In this document: in pieces, positions 1 through 6,298 of the stretch
Layout of the letters: every line of letters starts with the position of its first letter
Position numbering within the stretch: the stretch's first letter is position 1
Assembly (NCBI GenBank): GCA_019424865.1
Contig: JAHYYS010000025.1
Span: forward strand, 1 to 32,524
Length of the DNA: 32,524 nucleotides
Source of the DNA: a bacterium
GTDB lineage: Bacteria > Bacillota > Clostridia > Oscillospirales > Oscillospiraceae
Direction: 5' to 3'
The notes under the pieces: model-generated
The model's input: only the letters and a program-made list of their open reading frames with translations
Databases searched by the model: none
Told to the model about the DNA's origin: nothing
Position numbers and translations under genes: made by a program

Positions 1-107
1 CAACCGCCGTCTCCAGACCGAAGTCAGCAGCCTGATGGCCCGCCGCCCCCCAGGTACCATGCTCCATATCCTCCGTAGGGGCGGCTGCCAGCCGCCCGCC
101 GGGCGCA
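1..107. repeat. Direct repeat, copy 1 (about 107 bp)
   Basis: This stretch is repeated almost exactly at 247-353; I see only two differences (C/T at 71 versus 317, and G/A in the hairpin loop). It ends in a GC hairpin whose arms are GGGCGGCT and AGCCGCCC. The copy may start upstream of the window. I see no credible gene in it. Confidence 0.9.
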
Positions 108-246
108 TGCTTCTTCTCCCCGTATCCGTCCTTCCGTAGGGGCGCACAGTGTGCGCCCGCCGTTCACGAGGGCACTGCGCCGGCCGCATGTGCCAGCGCC
201 GCAGAAACGCCCGCCTGGAACCAGGTACGCAGGAGCAAACATTTCC

Positions 247-353
247 CAACCGCCGTCTCCAGACCGAAGTCAGCAGCCTGATGGCCCGCCGCCCCCCAGG
301 TACCATGCTCCATATCTTCCGTAGGGGCGGCTACCAGCCGCCCGCCGGGCGCA
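247..353. repeat. Direct repeat, copy 2 (about 107 bp)
   Basis: Second copy of the 1-107 repeat, spaced 246 bp from the first. Together with the unique filler it looks like one and a half units of a roughly 246-bp tandem repeat. Beyond the shared part this copy continues into a second hairpin that closes with CGCCCCTAC. Confidence 0.9.
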
Positions 354-369
354 CACTGTGCGCCCCTAC
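321..369. repeat. Compact double-hairpin repeat with 9-bp inverted ends
   Basis: The unit opens with GTAGGGGCG and closes with its reverse complement CGCCCCTAC. Inside are two perfect hairpins with 8-bp arms and 3-base loops: 325-343 (GGGCGGCT/AGCCGCCC) and 347-365 (GGGCGCAC/GTGCGCCC). A related hairpin beginning GTAGGGGCGCAC is at 136-158, and the start of another unit is at 75-97. This is the structure expected of a REP- or MITE-like intergenic element. Mobility is an inference. Confidence 0.75.
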
Positions 370-707
370 GTCTCCGTTTCTCTCTCGGGCACGTGCACCC
401 GCAGGACGAAGTGCGGATATGGGGGCTGCGACGACGTTGTCACGCTGCGGCGGCTGCGCGACGCGCGGCTTCCCTGCGGTTCGGAACACAACCACTCGGG
501 CTTTTGGCCCTCCTTGGTTTCTGTTCCTCACTCCGGTCCATCCGCGCTGCTCCGCACGCCTCCGCGCTTCTCGCTGTCACGCTGCGGCTCGCGCGCGGCC
601 GGGTCGCTTTCGCTGCGACTCGGGCTGGTCTCCGGGCCGCCTCGCGGCCCTGCGCTCGCCCTCGCTCCGCTCCAAGCTCCCCTGCGCGCGGCCTCCGCGC
701 TTCTCTC
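370..707. other. Gene-free GC-rich stretch
   Basis: I see no gene here. The plus strand is rich in C and T with recurring GCTCCGC- and CGCGCTTCTC-like words (for example around 540-580 and 660-705). Long open frames cross it only because stops are rare at this base composition. No U-tract terminator follows the pgi stop. Confidence 0.6.
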
Positions 708-2033
708 TTACAGGCGCTTTTCCAGCTCCGCCTTCTGCGCCTCGTATCCCGGCTTGCCCAGCAGCGCATACATATTGTTCTTATAGGCCTCCACGCCGGG
801 CTGGTTGAAGGGGTTGACCTCCAGCAGATGGCCGGACAGGCCGCACACGTACTCAAAGAAATAAATCAGATAGCCCACGCTCTTCTCGCTGATGGCGGGC
901 AGCTCAATGAGCACATTGGGCACGCCGCCGTCCACATGGGCCAGAATGACCCCCCGCATGGCCTGATCAGCCACAAAGGAAAGCGGCTTGCCGGACAGGA
1001 AGTTCAGCCCGTCCACGTTGTCCGGGTCATTGGGGATCAGGAACTGTCCCTTGGGGGCAAACTTCACCACCGTCTCGAACATCAGCCGCTCGCCCTCCTG
1101 GATATACTGGCCCATGGAGTGCAGGTCGGCGGTAAACTCCACGCTGGCGGGGAACAGGCCCTTGCCCTCCTTGCCCTCGCTCTCGCCGAACAGCTGCTTC
1201 CACCACTCGGCAAAGAAGCGGAAGGGGGGCTCGTAGCAGGCCAGCAGCTCCACCTTCTTCCCGCTCTCATACAGGGCGTGGCGGGCGGCAGCGTACTGCC
1301 AGGCGGGGTTGTCCATCCCGGGAGCGGCCAGCTCCTCCATCGCCTGAGCCGCGCCGCCCATCAGGGCGTCAATGTCGATCCCCGCCACCGCGATGGGCAG
1401 CAGGCCCACAGCGGTGAGCACGGAGTAGCGGCCGCCAACGTCGTCGGGTACCACAAACTCCTCGTAGCCCTCGGTGTCCGCCAGCCCCTTCAGGGCGCCC
1501 TTGCGGGCGTCGGTGGTGGCGTAAATGCGGTCACGGGCCCCCTCCTTGCCGTACTTCTCCTCCAGCAGCTGCTTGAAAATGCGGAAGGCCACGGCGGGCT
1601 CGGTGGTGGTGCCGGACTTGGAGATGACGTTTACAGAGAAATCCCGGTCCCCGATCAGGGCGATGGTCTCCAGCAGCGCGTCGGTGGACAGGCCGTTTCC
1701 GGCAAAGAAGATGTCCGGAGTGTCTTTCTTTTTGATGTTGTAATTGGGCGAGGCCAGCAGTTCAATCACGGCCCGGGCCCCCAGATAGGAGCCCCCGATG
1801 CCGATGACCACCAGCACCTGGGACTGCTGCTGAATCTTTTTGGCAGCGGCCTTGATGCGGGCAAATTCCGCCTTGTCATAGTCCCGGGGCAGGTTGACCC
1901 ACCCGGTAAAGTCTCCGCCAGGGCCGGTGTGGCCGGCCAGCATGCCGGCCGCCTTTTCCAGCCGGTCTGCCCGGCTTTCCGCATAGCCCTCCGGTAAAAA
2001 CGCAGAAAGCTTGGAGAGGTCGAGTTTTAACAT
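708..2033 (-). CDS. pgi: Glucose-6-phosphate isomerase
   Basis: Interconverts glucose 6-phosphate and fructose 6-phosphate in glycolysis and gluconeogenesis; cytosolic. The 441-residue protein starting MLKLDLSKL matches the usual length of Firmicutes enzymes (about 450). It carries sugar-isomerase (SIS) features: GIGGSYLGARA near residue 80, SKSGTTTEPA in the phosphate-binding region, and the family signature around VEFTADLHSMGQ. The open frame continues upstream, but the start at 2031-2033 is supported by AGGAGG at 2042-2047 and by the family N-terminus. It is a single-gene unit with its own promoter and ends at TAA 708-710. Recognition is firm. Confidence 0.97.
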   Translation of the reverse strand: MLKLDLSKLSAFLPEGYAESRADRLEKAAGMLAGHTGPGGDFTGWVNLPRDYDKAEFARIKAAAKKIQQQSQVLVVIGIGGSYLGARAVIELLASPNYNIKKKDTPDIFFAGNGLSTDALLETIALIGDRDFSVNVISKSGTTTEPAVAFRIFKQLLEEKYGKEGARDRIYATTDARKGALKGLADTEGYEEFVVPDDVGGRYSVLTAVGLLPIAVAGIDIDALMGGAAQAMEELAAPGMDNPAWQYAAARHALYESGKKVELLACYEPPFRFFAEWWKQLFGESEGKEGKGLFPASVEFTADLHSMGQYIQEGERLMFETVVKFAPKGQFLIPNDPDNVDGLNFLSGKPLSFVADQAMRGVILAHVDGGVPNVLIELPAISEKSVGYLIYFFEYVCGLSGHLLEVNPFNQPGVEAYKNNMYALLGKPGYEAQKAELEKRL

Positions 2034-2072
2034 GGAACATTCCTCCTTGAGCGAATGGGGTTTGCAGGATTC

Positions 2073-2101
2073 ATTATACCACAGCGCCCATGGTTTTTCA
2101 C
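2073..2101 (-). promoter_or_regulatory. Promoter of pgi
   Basis: On the minus strand there is GTGAAA, a 17-bp spacer and TATAAT (2073-2078). A TG one base upstream of the -10 makes it an extended -10. It lies about 40 bp upstream of the pgi start. Confidence 0.65.
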
Positions 2102-2287
2102 CTGAAATTTCAGGCAGCCGGAAAAAGTCCCTTGCCGTGCGTTCCGATCCGCTCTTTTTCGGGGGCTGCTCCCACAGCGCCTTGTGCCGGCGCGGCAGGA
2201 AATCGGGCCGTTTCCGCCCTTGCCCGGCCCCGTTTTCAGGCTCTTTCCAGGCTTTACAGCTTTTTTCCGAAAATATAAGAAAAAGTG

Positions 2288-2316
2288 TTGACAAATACGC
2301 GTATCAACGATATAAT
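2288..2316 (+). promoter_or_regulatory. Promoter of tRNA-Val
   Basis: Perfect TTGACA at 2288-2293, 17-bp spacer, perfect TATAAT at 2311-2316, ending 15 bp before the tRNA. This consensus match is what a strong housekeeping stable-RNA promoter looks like. Confidence 0.93.
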
Positions 2317-2330
2317 GTAATACGCTGTTC

Positions 2331-2406
2331 GGACGATTAGCTCAGCTGGTAGAGCATCCGCTTGACGTGCGGGAGGTCACAGGTTCAAGTCCTGTATCGT
2401 CCACCA
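2331..2406 (+). tRNA. tRNA-Val (anticodon GAC)
   Basis: This 76-nt gene has the encoded CCA end, a 7-bp acceptor stem (GGACGAT/ATCGTCC), a D-arm with AGCTCAGCTGGTAGAGC, and a T-arm with GGTTCAAGTCC. The anticodon loop TTGACGT gives GAC at positions 34-36 and reads GUC and GUU. It stands alone between its own promoter and terminator. Confidence 0.96.
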
Positions 2407-2407
2407 T

Positions 2408-2446
2408 AAGAAAAGGGCATCTGCAAAGCAGATGCCCTTTTCTTAT
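2408..2446 (+). terminator. Terminator after tRNA-Val
   Basis: A perfect 14-bp stem (AAAAGGGCATCTGC with its complement) around the loop AAA, ending in TTTTCTT. It begins four bases after the tRNA CCA. Confidence 0.93.
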
Positions 2447-2612
2447 GAAATCCGCGGCCTCCGGCCGCTCACCTCTTCCGTATTGCAATACTTGGGCTGG
2501 AAACGCTCAGGCTTTGTCTGTCCGTCCAGCTTGTTTGAATGAGGTGCCATGTCCGAGGCTCATGTCCCCGGAAATGACCAGATTTGTTTGATTCTGTCTT
2601 CTGCAGACGACG

Positions 2613-2656
2613 CAGTTCCGGCGGCGTATACGTCGGAACTGACACCTCTCACGAAA
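2613..2656 (+). repeat. Hairpin-plus-tail element, copy 1
   Basis: An 11-bp stem (CAGTTCCGGCG with CGTCGGAACTG, one G-T pair) closes a 7-base loop GCGTATA, followed by the tail GACACCTCTCACGAAA. The same arrangement recurs at 23683-23728 with a compensatory base-pair change in the stem. It sits in the gap between the tRNA-Val terminator and the converging ADH gene. Function unknown: it could be a small RNA or a repetitive DNA element. Confidence 0.7.
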
Positions 2657-2687
2657 GTCAGTCCGACTTTTTCGACAGACAGACTGA

Positions 2688-2715
2688 GGGCGCGGCATAT
2701 GCCGCGCCCCCTTTT
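2688..2715 (+). terminator. Perfect 22-nt palindrome followed by T-run
   Basis: GGGCGCGGCATATGCCGCGCCC (2688-2709) is its own complement and is followed by CCTTTTG on the plus strand. It could end a plus-strand transcript covering the hairpin element at 2613, or act on the minus strand after the ADH gene. A weaker hairpin (AAAGTC/GACTTT) lies just before it. Confidence 0.55.
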
Positions 2716-2775
2716 GTACCTTTTCGTCCGCTCCTCTTCTCAGGCCCCGTGTGCAAATCGGCGCGATTTGATATC

Positions 2776-3942
2776 TTACAGGCACTCCATGAAGATATTG
2801 TACACCTCGTCATGGGTGAGCTGCCGATAGCCGTTGGGGAGCAGATTGCAGCTGTCCGCCACCTGGCGCAGCAGCTCCGGGGTCATCTCGGCTTTGGCGT
2901 GCAGCTGGGACAGCTTTGTCGGCAGGCCGCACTCCACGATGAACTCCGCCAAGGCCCGGATGCCGGCCTGGGCCGCCCGCTCGTCGTCGGGCTCCGAGAT
3001 GCCCCAGACGCTCCGGGCAAAGCGGGCGAATTTGGGAACGGCGCTCTGGTAAATATGCCGGTAGTAGACGGGATGGAGGACCGCCAGCCCCTGGCCGTGG
3101 TTGCAGTCAGTATAGGCCCCCAGCTGGTGCTCCATCTGGTGGCACTCAAAATCCGTCAGACGGCCCACCTTCAAAATGCCGTTCTCCGCCATGGCGGAGG
3201 TCCACATCAGGTTGCTCCGGGCGGTGTAGTCATTCAAATCCTTCAGCAGGGTGCGCATATTGGCAACGGTGTTCCGCATAATGGCCTCGGCCACTTCATC
3301 GGAGGTATTGTCCCGGTCAGAGCGGCCGAAGTAGGTCTCCATGGCGTGGCTCAGGGTGTCAAAAGCGCCGGAGAGCACCTGCATCCGGGGCAGCGTCATC
3401 GTGTACTCCGGGTCCAGAATGGCAAACCGGGGGGCGGAGGCAAACATGCCCCCCTTGATTTTGGCGTCCTCGTTGGTGATGACGGCGCCGCCGTTCATCT
3501 CCGCCCCGGTGCCCGAGGCGGTAACCACCGCACCCAGAGGAACGGGCGTCTTGGCGGGCGCCTGATGCCGCACCATCTCCAGCTCCCACAGATCGGGCTC
3601 CTCCACCGCCTGGGCGGTCACAATCTTGCAGCAGTCAATGACGGAGCCGCCGCCCACCGCCAGAATCAGATCCGCCTTGCTCTCCCGGGCCAGTTTTGCC
3701 CCCTCCTGCACCTTGGCCCAGGTGGGGTTGGACATGATGCCGGTGAACTCGGTGACCGTTTTGCCGGCCGCCTTCAAAATGCCGGAAATCTCCTCATAGA
3801 TGCCGTTTTTCTTGATGGAGCCGCCGCCGTAGGCCAGCAGCACATTGGGGCCATAGCCCGCCAGGATGCCGGGCAGGTGCTGGCCCGCCGCGCCCTTGCC
3901 AAAATAGACTTTCGTGGGATATTCATAGACAAAGTTTTCCAT
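2776..3942 (-). CDS. Iron-containing alcohol dehydrogenase, butanol dehydrogenase/YqhD type
   Basis: A 388-residue member of the group III (iron) alcohol dehydrogenases, which reduce aldehydes with NAD(P)H. The nucleotide-binding motif GGGSVIDCCK lies near residue 98. The four expected metal ligands are D195 and H199 (FDTLSH), H268 (CHQMEH) and H282 (NHGQG). The TASGTGAEMN stretch near 141 is typical of the butanol dehydrogenase/YqhD subgroup. An upstream ATG would place the ribosome binding site inside the gene; AAGGAG nine bases before 3942 supports the chosen start. It is the last gene of a minus-strand redox run and follows a short-chain dehydrogenase remnant by 42 bp. The physiological substrate cannot be read from sequence. 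Confidence 0.93.
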   Translation of the reverse strand: MENFVYEYPTKVYFGKGAAGQHLPGILAGYGPNVLLAYGGGSIKKNGIYEEISGILKAAGKTVTEFTGIMSNPTWAKVQEGAKLARESKADLILAVGGGSVIDCCKIVTAQAVEEPDLWELEMVRHQAPAKTPVPLGAVVTASGTGAEMNGGAVITNEDAKIKGGMFASAPRFAILDPEYTMTLPRMQVLSGAFDTLSHAMETYFGRSDRDNTSDEVAEAIMRNTVANMRTLLKDLNDYTARSNLMWTSAMAENGILKVGRLTDFECHQMEHQLGAYTDCNHGQGLAVLHPVYYRHIYQSAVPKFARFARSVWGISEPDDERAAQAGIRALAEFIVECGLPTKLSQLHAKAEMTPELLRQVADSCNLLPNGYRQLTHDEVYNIFMECL

Positions 3943-3984
3943 AGAGAACCGCTCCTTTCTCAAATTCCCCGAACTGGGGATCCG

Positions 3985-4083
3985 TTAACCTTCCCTGCTG
4001 GGCCGCACCGCCAGGTCGGAGACATCCACGTTGTCCGGCTGAGTGACGGCATACAGCACCGCGTTGGCGATGCTCTTCCGATC
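3985..4083 (-). pseudogene. C-terminal remnant of a short-chain dehydrogenase (SDR)
   Basis: The minus strand encodes about 30 residues ending in SIANAVLYAVTQPDNVDVSD, then LAVRPSREG and a TAA stop at 3985-3987. This matches the end of classical SDR oxidoreductases (the ...DIAxAVLYAxxQPxxVDVxxLxVRP pattern). Everything upstream of it (Rossmann fold, YxxxK) is absent: the frame runs straight into the bases after the flavodoxin stop. There is no start codon or ribosome binding site of its own. The spacing to the ADH gene (42 bp) suggests an intact SDR once preceded it. The join at 4071-4083 reads GATCGGAAGAGCA on the minus strand, which equals part of a common Illumina adapter. Confidence 0.75.
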
Positions 4084-4097
4084 CGAGTATGCTCTGC

Positions 4098-4994
4098 TTA
4101 AAGCTCCAGGCCCAGAATCCACTCCTGAATGTCGCTCTGGGACACCCGGCCGGAGAACCGCTGTCCCTCCAGCCAGGTACCGGTGCCGGCCAGGTCCTCC
4201 AGAAGCTGGCCGCTCTCACCCAGCCCGGAGCTGGAGGAGGTGCAGAAGGGGACCACCGTCTTGCCGGTGAAGTCGTTGGCCTCCACAAAGCTGCTCACCG
4301 GCCAGGCGGCAATGCCCCACCAGATGGGATAGCCGATGAACACGGCGTCATACTCCTCCCAGCCGTCCACGGCCGCAGAGGCGAGCTCCACATCCCGCAG
4401 GGACTCGTCCGCATACTCCCGGCTGACCCGGCTGTCCTGGTTGCTCCAGTTCAGATCCTCCGAGGTATAGGGCTCCGCGGGCGTAATTTCAAAGAGATCC
4501 GCCCCTGTGGCGTCCGCAATATATTCTGCCACCGCCTGGGTGTTTCCGGTGGCGGAATAATAGACGACCAGCGTGCGCCCCTCCCCCGCCAGCTCCGGCT
4601 GGGAGGCATCTGTCCCGGCGGTGTCCGGCTCCCGGGCCCCTTCACTGCCCGCCGGACTCTGGGACCCCGCCGGTGTCTGGCTCTCCTGGCTTTGATCCGC
4701 TGTCTGGGACGACTGCCCTCCCTGCTGGCCGCAGGCGGCCAGTGCGGTCAGCAGTACCTGGCCGCGCACCTGCTTCAGGGCCTCCCCCACCAGCTTCTCA
4801 TTGTCGTGGGGATCGGCTTCGGTGCCGTAGGTCTCAGCGGTGTCGAACAGGGTGTACCCCAGATCAAAGGCGGCCCGGATGGAACGGATCGCCTCACTTT
4901 TCTCCGTGGGGGCCCCGTAGGCGTGGCTGAAGCCCATGCACCCCAGGCCCACGGCAGAGACTGTCAGATCTGCGCCTAATGTACGTGTGTTCAT
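4098..4994 (-). CDS. In-frame chimera: aldo/keto reductase N-terminus fused to flavodoxin-like lipoprotein
   Basis: The 298-residue frame joins two unrelated genes. Residues 1-80 (MNTRTLGADL to VRGQV) are the N-terminus of an aldo/keto reductase, with the catalytic-type D51 and Y56 (FDTAETYG) but without the Lys and His of the tetrad. Residue 81 onward reads LLTALAACGQQGG, the lipobox end of a lipoprotein signal. A Gln/Ser/Gly-rich linker to about 140 and a flavodoxin domain follow (YYSATGNT phosphate-loop motif, then GYPIWWGIAAWP near 240). The signal peptide is cut, so export as a lipoprotein is unlikely. The start is supported by AGGAGG at 5003-5008. A deletion between two minus-strand genes would produce this; an assembly join is the alternative. 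The flavodoxin domain looks intact; activity is unknown. Confidence 0.85.
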   Translation of the reverse strand: MNTRTLGADLTVSAVGLGCMGFSHAYGAPTEKSEAIRSIRAAFDLGYTLFDTAETYGTEADPHDNEKLVGEALKQVRGQVLLTALAACGQQGGQSSQTADQSQESQTPAGSQSPAGSEGAREPDTAGTDASQPELAGEGRTLVVYYSATGNTQAVAEYIADATGADLFEITPAEPYTSEDLNWSNQDSRVSREYADESLRDVELASAAVDGWEEYDAVFIGYPIWWGIAAWPVSSFVEANDFTGKTVVPFCTSSSSGLGESGQLLEDLAGTGTWLEGQRFSGRVSQSDIQEWILGLEL

Positions 4995-5030
4995 GTTGAA
5001 AAGCCTCCTGTTTGTCTGCCTTCATCCTGT

Positions 5031-5085
5031 ATTATAGGGGTGTTCCCGTCGCTGCGGAAGTTCCGATTCGTTACGCAGTATGTAC
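5031..5085 (-). promoter_or_regulatory. Promoter of the AKR/flavodoxin gene with LysR-type box
   Basis: On the minus strand: -10 TATAAT (5031-5036), 17-bp spacer, TTCCGC in the -35 position (5054-5059), and a 16-bp box at 5070-5085 (plus-strand GTTACGCAGTATGTAC). The same arrangement is found at 6237-6291 with identical spacings. The weak -35 and the box upstream of it suit activation by the LysR regulator encoded at 6299. The box overlaps the last codons of the upstream ADH paralogue. Confidence 0.75.
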
Positions 5086-6186
5086 CAAAAGGTTTTGAGC
5101 GGAAGAGACCTGTTCCAGCCGCTTCCGGACCGCCGCGCTCAGCTGTTCCGGCAGCGCGGGAAGGTCCAGCTCCTCTGCCAGGGACTCCAGGGCTCTCACG
5201 CCGCTGCGGGCCAGCTGGGCTTCTGTCCGGCCCTGGCCGGGGAGCGCCCAGAGCCGGCAGGCCATCCGGGCCACGGCCGCGGGATGGCGCTCCGCCTCCC
5301 GGCGGCAGAGGGACAGCAGGAGGACGGCCAGCGCCCCCGCGTATTCCTCCCAGTCCGACGCGGACAGGATGGCCGCCTCCCGCACGGGCAGAGCCGGGAA
5401 GGAGAACCGGCGCCCCAGCTGGAAGAACCGGCTCCCCCACAGGGCGCACCGCCACATCAGACTGCTCCGGGCGTTCTCATCTCCCTGGGCCTGCTGACAG
5501 ACGCGCAGGTCCCGGATCATCCCCTCCAGCAGGGCCTCCAGCAGTTCCCGGGAGACGCTCATGCCGTCCGTCAGGGTCAGGTATTCCTCCAGCGCCCCGG
5601 CCAGGGCGGAAAAGCCCTGGAGCAGGAGCGCCCGTCGTGACAGCTCACCGGTGCGGGCCGGATCCAGCAGGGCAAATTCCGGATCGCAGGAGGGATAGTC
5701 CCGCCAGATACACCGGCCTTCGTGGAGCAGTCCCGCGGCTCCGCTGATGGCCCCTGTCTCCAAACGGGAGGCCACAAAGCCCACCGGCAGGGGCGGCACA
5801 TCCACCACGCCCTGCAGCGCGCCGTAATTTTCCCATAGCTCTCCCCGGCATACCGCCGCCAGGGAGGCGGCCTTGCAGCCATCCAGCACGGCAGAGCCGC
5901 CCACCCCTAAAATCAGATCCACGCGGCGCTCCCGGCACAGGCGGGACGCCCGCTGGACCTGTTCGTACCGGGGGCAGAAAGGCCCCGCGGTGCACTCCGC
6001 TGTTTCTTTTCTGCCTCGATGCAGGATCTCCCGCACCTCGTCCGCCGCACCGGAGCAGCCGTCCCCTTCCTCTGTGACCAGCAGCACGCTGGGTCCGTAC
6101 CCCTTTAGAAAGCTGGCCAGGTACTCCTTGACACAGCCGCCGCCAAAGAGGAACTTTGTCCCGTTTTCAAAGAGAAAGTTGTTCAT
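5071..6186 (-). CDS. Iron-ADH paralogue lacking the metal-binding residues
   Basis: This 371-residue protein keeps the fold signature of group III alcohol dehydrogenases: N-terminus MNNFLFENGTKFLFGGG, then VGGSAVLDGCK near 95 and NARSSLMW near 238, matching its neighbour at 2776. The metal ligands are gone. The FDTLSHAME segment is replaced by FSALAGALE (D to S193, H to G197), and the segment holding the two other histidines reads FPALPVREA...DWEEYAG with no histidine. It is therefore probably not a metal-dependent dehydrogenase. It could be a regulatory or partner subunit, or a decaying gene, although the frame is intact over the full length. The ATG at 6184-6186 is preceded by AGAGGTG. Confidence 0.85.
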   Translation of the reverse strand: MNNFLFENGTKFLFGGGCVKEYLASFLKGYGPSVLLVTEEGDGCSGAADEVREILHRGRKETAECTAGPFCPRYEQVQRASRLCRERRVDLILGVGGSAVLDGCKAASLAAVCRGELWENYGALQGVVDVPPLPVGFVASRLETGAISGAAGLLHEGRCIWRDYPSCDPEFALLDPARTGELSRRALLLQGFSALAGALEEYLTLTDGMSVSRELLEALLEGMIRDLRVCQQAQGDENARSSLMWRCALWGSRFFQLGRRFSFPALPVREAAILSASDWEEYAGALAVLLLSLCRREAERHPAAVARMACRLWALPGQGRTEAQLARSGVRALESLAEELDLPALPEQLSAAVRKRLEQVSSAQNLLVHTA

Positions 6187-6236
6187 GGCACACCTCTAAT
6201 CCCGTCCCTGCGGGGGACGCTTCTGCTTGTGCCTTC

Positions 6237-6291
6237 ATTATAAAAAAATCGAGACTTCAGCAGAAGTCTCGAAAAGTTATGCAGTATATAC
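6237..6291 (-). promoter_or_regulatory. Promoter of the ADH paralogue with LysR-type box
   Basis: On the minus strand: -10 TATAAT (6237-6242), 17-bp spacer, TTCTGC in the -35 position (6260-6265), and the box at 6276-6291 (plus-strand GTTATGCAGTATATAC). Box, -35-like hexamer and -10 lie at exactly the same distances as at 5031-5085. The terminator hairpin of the upstream LysR gene occupies the spacer and -35 region. Confidence 0.75.
6242..6272 (-). terminator. Terminator of the LysR gene
   Basis: A perfect 10-bp stem TCGAGACTTC/GAAGTCTCGA (6249-6272) with a 4-base loop is followed on the minus strand by seven T (6242-6248). It begins 27 bp past the LysR stop and lies inside the next promoter. 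Confidence 0.9.
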
Positions 6292-6298
6292 GTTTATG

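Noticed and set aside
1..707. CRISPR array
   Set aside because: Repeats are long, few, irregularly spaced and have internal hairpins; no regular spacers. No other array-like pattern is seen in the window.
393..1997. A 534-codon plus-strand frame across the repeats and pgi
   Set aside because: It is antisense to pgi, has no ribosome binding site, and its composition (His, Gln, Gly, Leu-rich) is typical of shadows of GC-rich genes.
2584..4101. A 505-codon plus-strand frame opposite the iron-ADH gene
   Set aside because: Antisense shadow of a well-identified gene; no motif or start signal.
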